Positions 63,796 to 64,000 of a stretch of 64,000 nt of DNA are shown here, one piece after another (the stretch's first letter is position 1; each line of letters opens with the position of its first letter). Source of the stretch: Pyrinomonadaceae bacterium. Its GTDB lineage: Bacteria > Acidobacteriota > Blastocatellia > Pyrinomonadales > Pyrinomonadaceae. The notes under the pieces are model-generated. The model saw nothing but the letters and a program-made list of their open reading frames with translations, was not told where the DNA came from and searched no databases. The translations under genes and the position numbers were made by a program. The DNA is taken from assembly GCA_019186825.1 (NCBI GenBank), contig JABARP010000017.1:1-64000 (forward strand), read 5' to 3'.

Positions 63796-64000
63796 ATGAG
63801 GAAACTCCGTCTTTTGTTCTTAGCCGTTGCCGTGTGCGCGTGCTTTGGTGTTTCGATCTGCGCTCAGACTGTATCGCTGCCGGACGGCTACGATGCGGAG
63901 CTCGCAAAAAAGCTTGGCGCTGACGAGTACGGAATGAAGATGTATGTTCTCTGCATCTTGAAGACCGGGCCGAATGACGCAAAGATCAAGGGGAAAGATC
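63796..64000 (+). CDS. Exported YCII-related protein (3' end outside window)
   Basis: The frame runs from the ATG at 63796 to the window edge (68 codons visible). It has a signal peptide (MRKLRLLFLAVAVCACFGVS, cleavage near ICAQ), then DEYGMKMYVLCILKTGPND, which resembles the beginning of secreted YCII-domain proteins. Function unknown. Confidence 0.6.
   Translation, partial: MRKLRLLFLAVAVCACFGVSICAQTVSLPDGYDAELAKKLGADEYGMKMYVLCILKTGPNDAKIKGKD

Overview
The window looks like a chromosomal stretch of a Gram-negative bacterium, most likely an Acidobacteriota of the Blastocatellia/Pyrinomonadales type. This is inferred from an lpxC gene, a VWFA-related secreted protein of the kind common in that phylum, many small secreted proteins, an RHS locus and palindromic GCGGACA-CTCT-TGTCCGC repeats. 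It is mixed housekeeping and accessory DNA with short operons on both strands, two tRNA genes and a probable 6S RNA. No prophage, transposase or CRISPR array was seen.

Layout. 1-2.7 kb: the 3' end of an RHS gene with a zincin-like tip, a secreted protein, a palindromic repeat cluster and a membrane protein. 2.7-10 kb: Thr/Ser dehydratase, gnd, lpxC, an EVE-domain protein, an ATP-grasp enzyme and an M12-type secreted protease. 10-20 kb: an acyl-CoA/branched-chain carbon region (carboxyltransferase, MFS carrier, two crotonases, AtuA split into two genes, a stand-alone B12 domain) with infA and a HicBA toxin-antitoxin pair. 20-30 kb: def, pruA/rocA, acnA, a gingipain-like C25 protease and tRNA-Arg(CCG). 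30-43 kb: cyclophilin-dtd-cyclophilin-HAD-mltG, thpR, glutathione peroxidase, a paraslipin, ilvA, a lytic transglycosylase, a sugar isomerase/oxidoreductase pair and a VWA protein. 43-48 kb: zapB-zapA-6S RNA and pheS-zinc protein-pheT. 47-56 kb: tdh, an inserted PD-(D/E)XK nuclease gene, kbl, and the thrS-infC-rpmI-rplT operon. 56-64 kb: an arginase-family enzyme, an ECF S-component, an HpnP-like B12 radical SAM enzyme, hutU with an inserted secreted-protein gene, and a partial YCII-like gene.

The most striking observation is a recurrent architecture at three unrelated loci. At atuA, tdh and hutU the intact metabolic gene is followed within 5-25 nt by foreign cargo on the same strand (HicBA, an orphan nuclease, a YD-repeat secreted protein). 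After the cargo comes a second, diverged copy of the last 20-33 codons of the same host gene, ending at its stop codon. In tdh all nine differences across 17 aligned codons are synonymous, so the two tails look like orthologous functional gene ends rather than a decaying duplication. I infer small integrase-less cassettes that enter by recombination at gene 3' ends, re-supply the end of the host gene and place the cargo under its transcription. This would be an integron-like or gene-tail-trap mode of acquiring accessory and defence genes.

Other points of note are a probable 6S RNA downstream of zapA, a probable ATC start codon for infC, a palindromic repeat pair read in frame inside atuA, a PheS with DnaJ-like zinc motifs next to a PheT lacking its tRNA-binding OB domain, and a crotonase lacking both catalytic glutamates.
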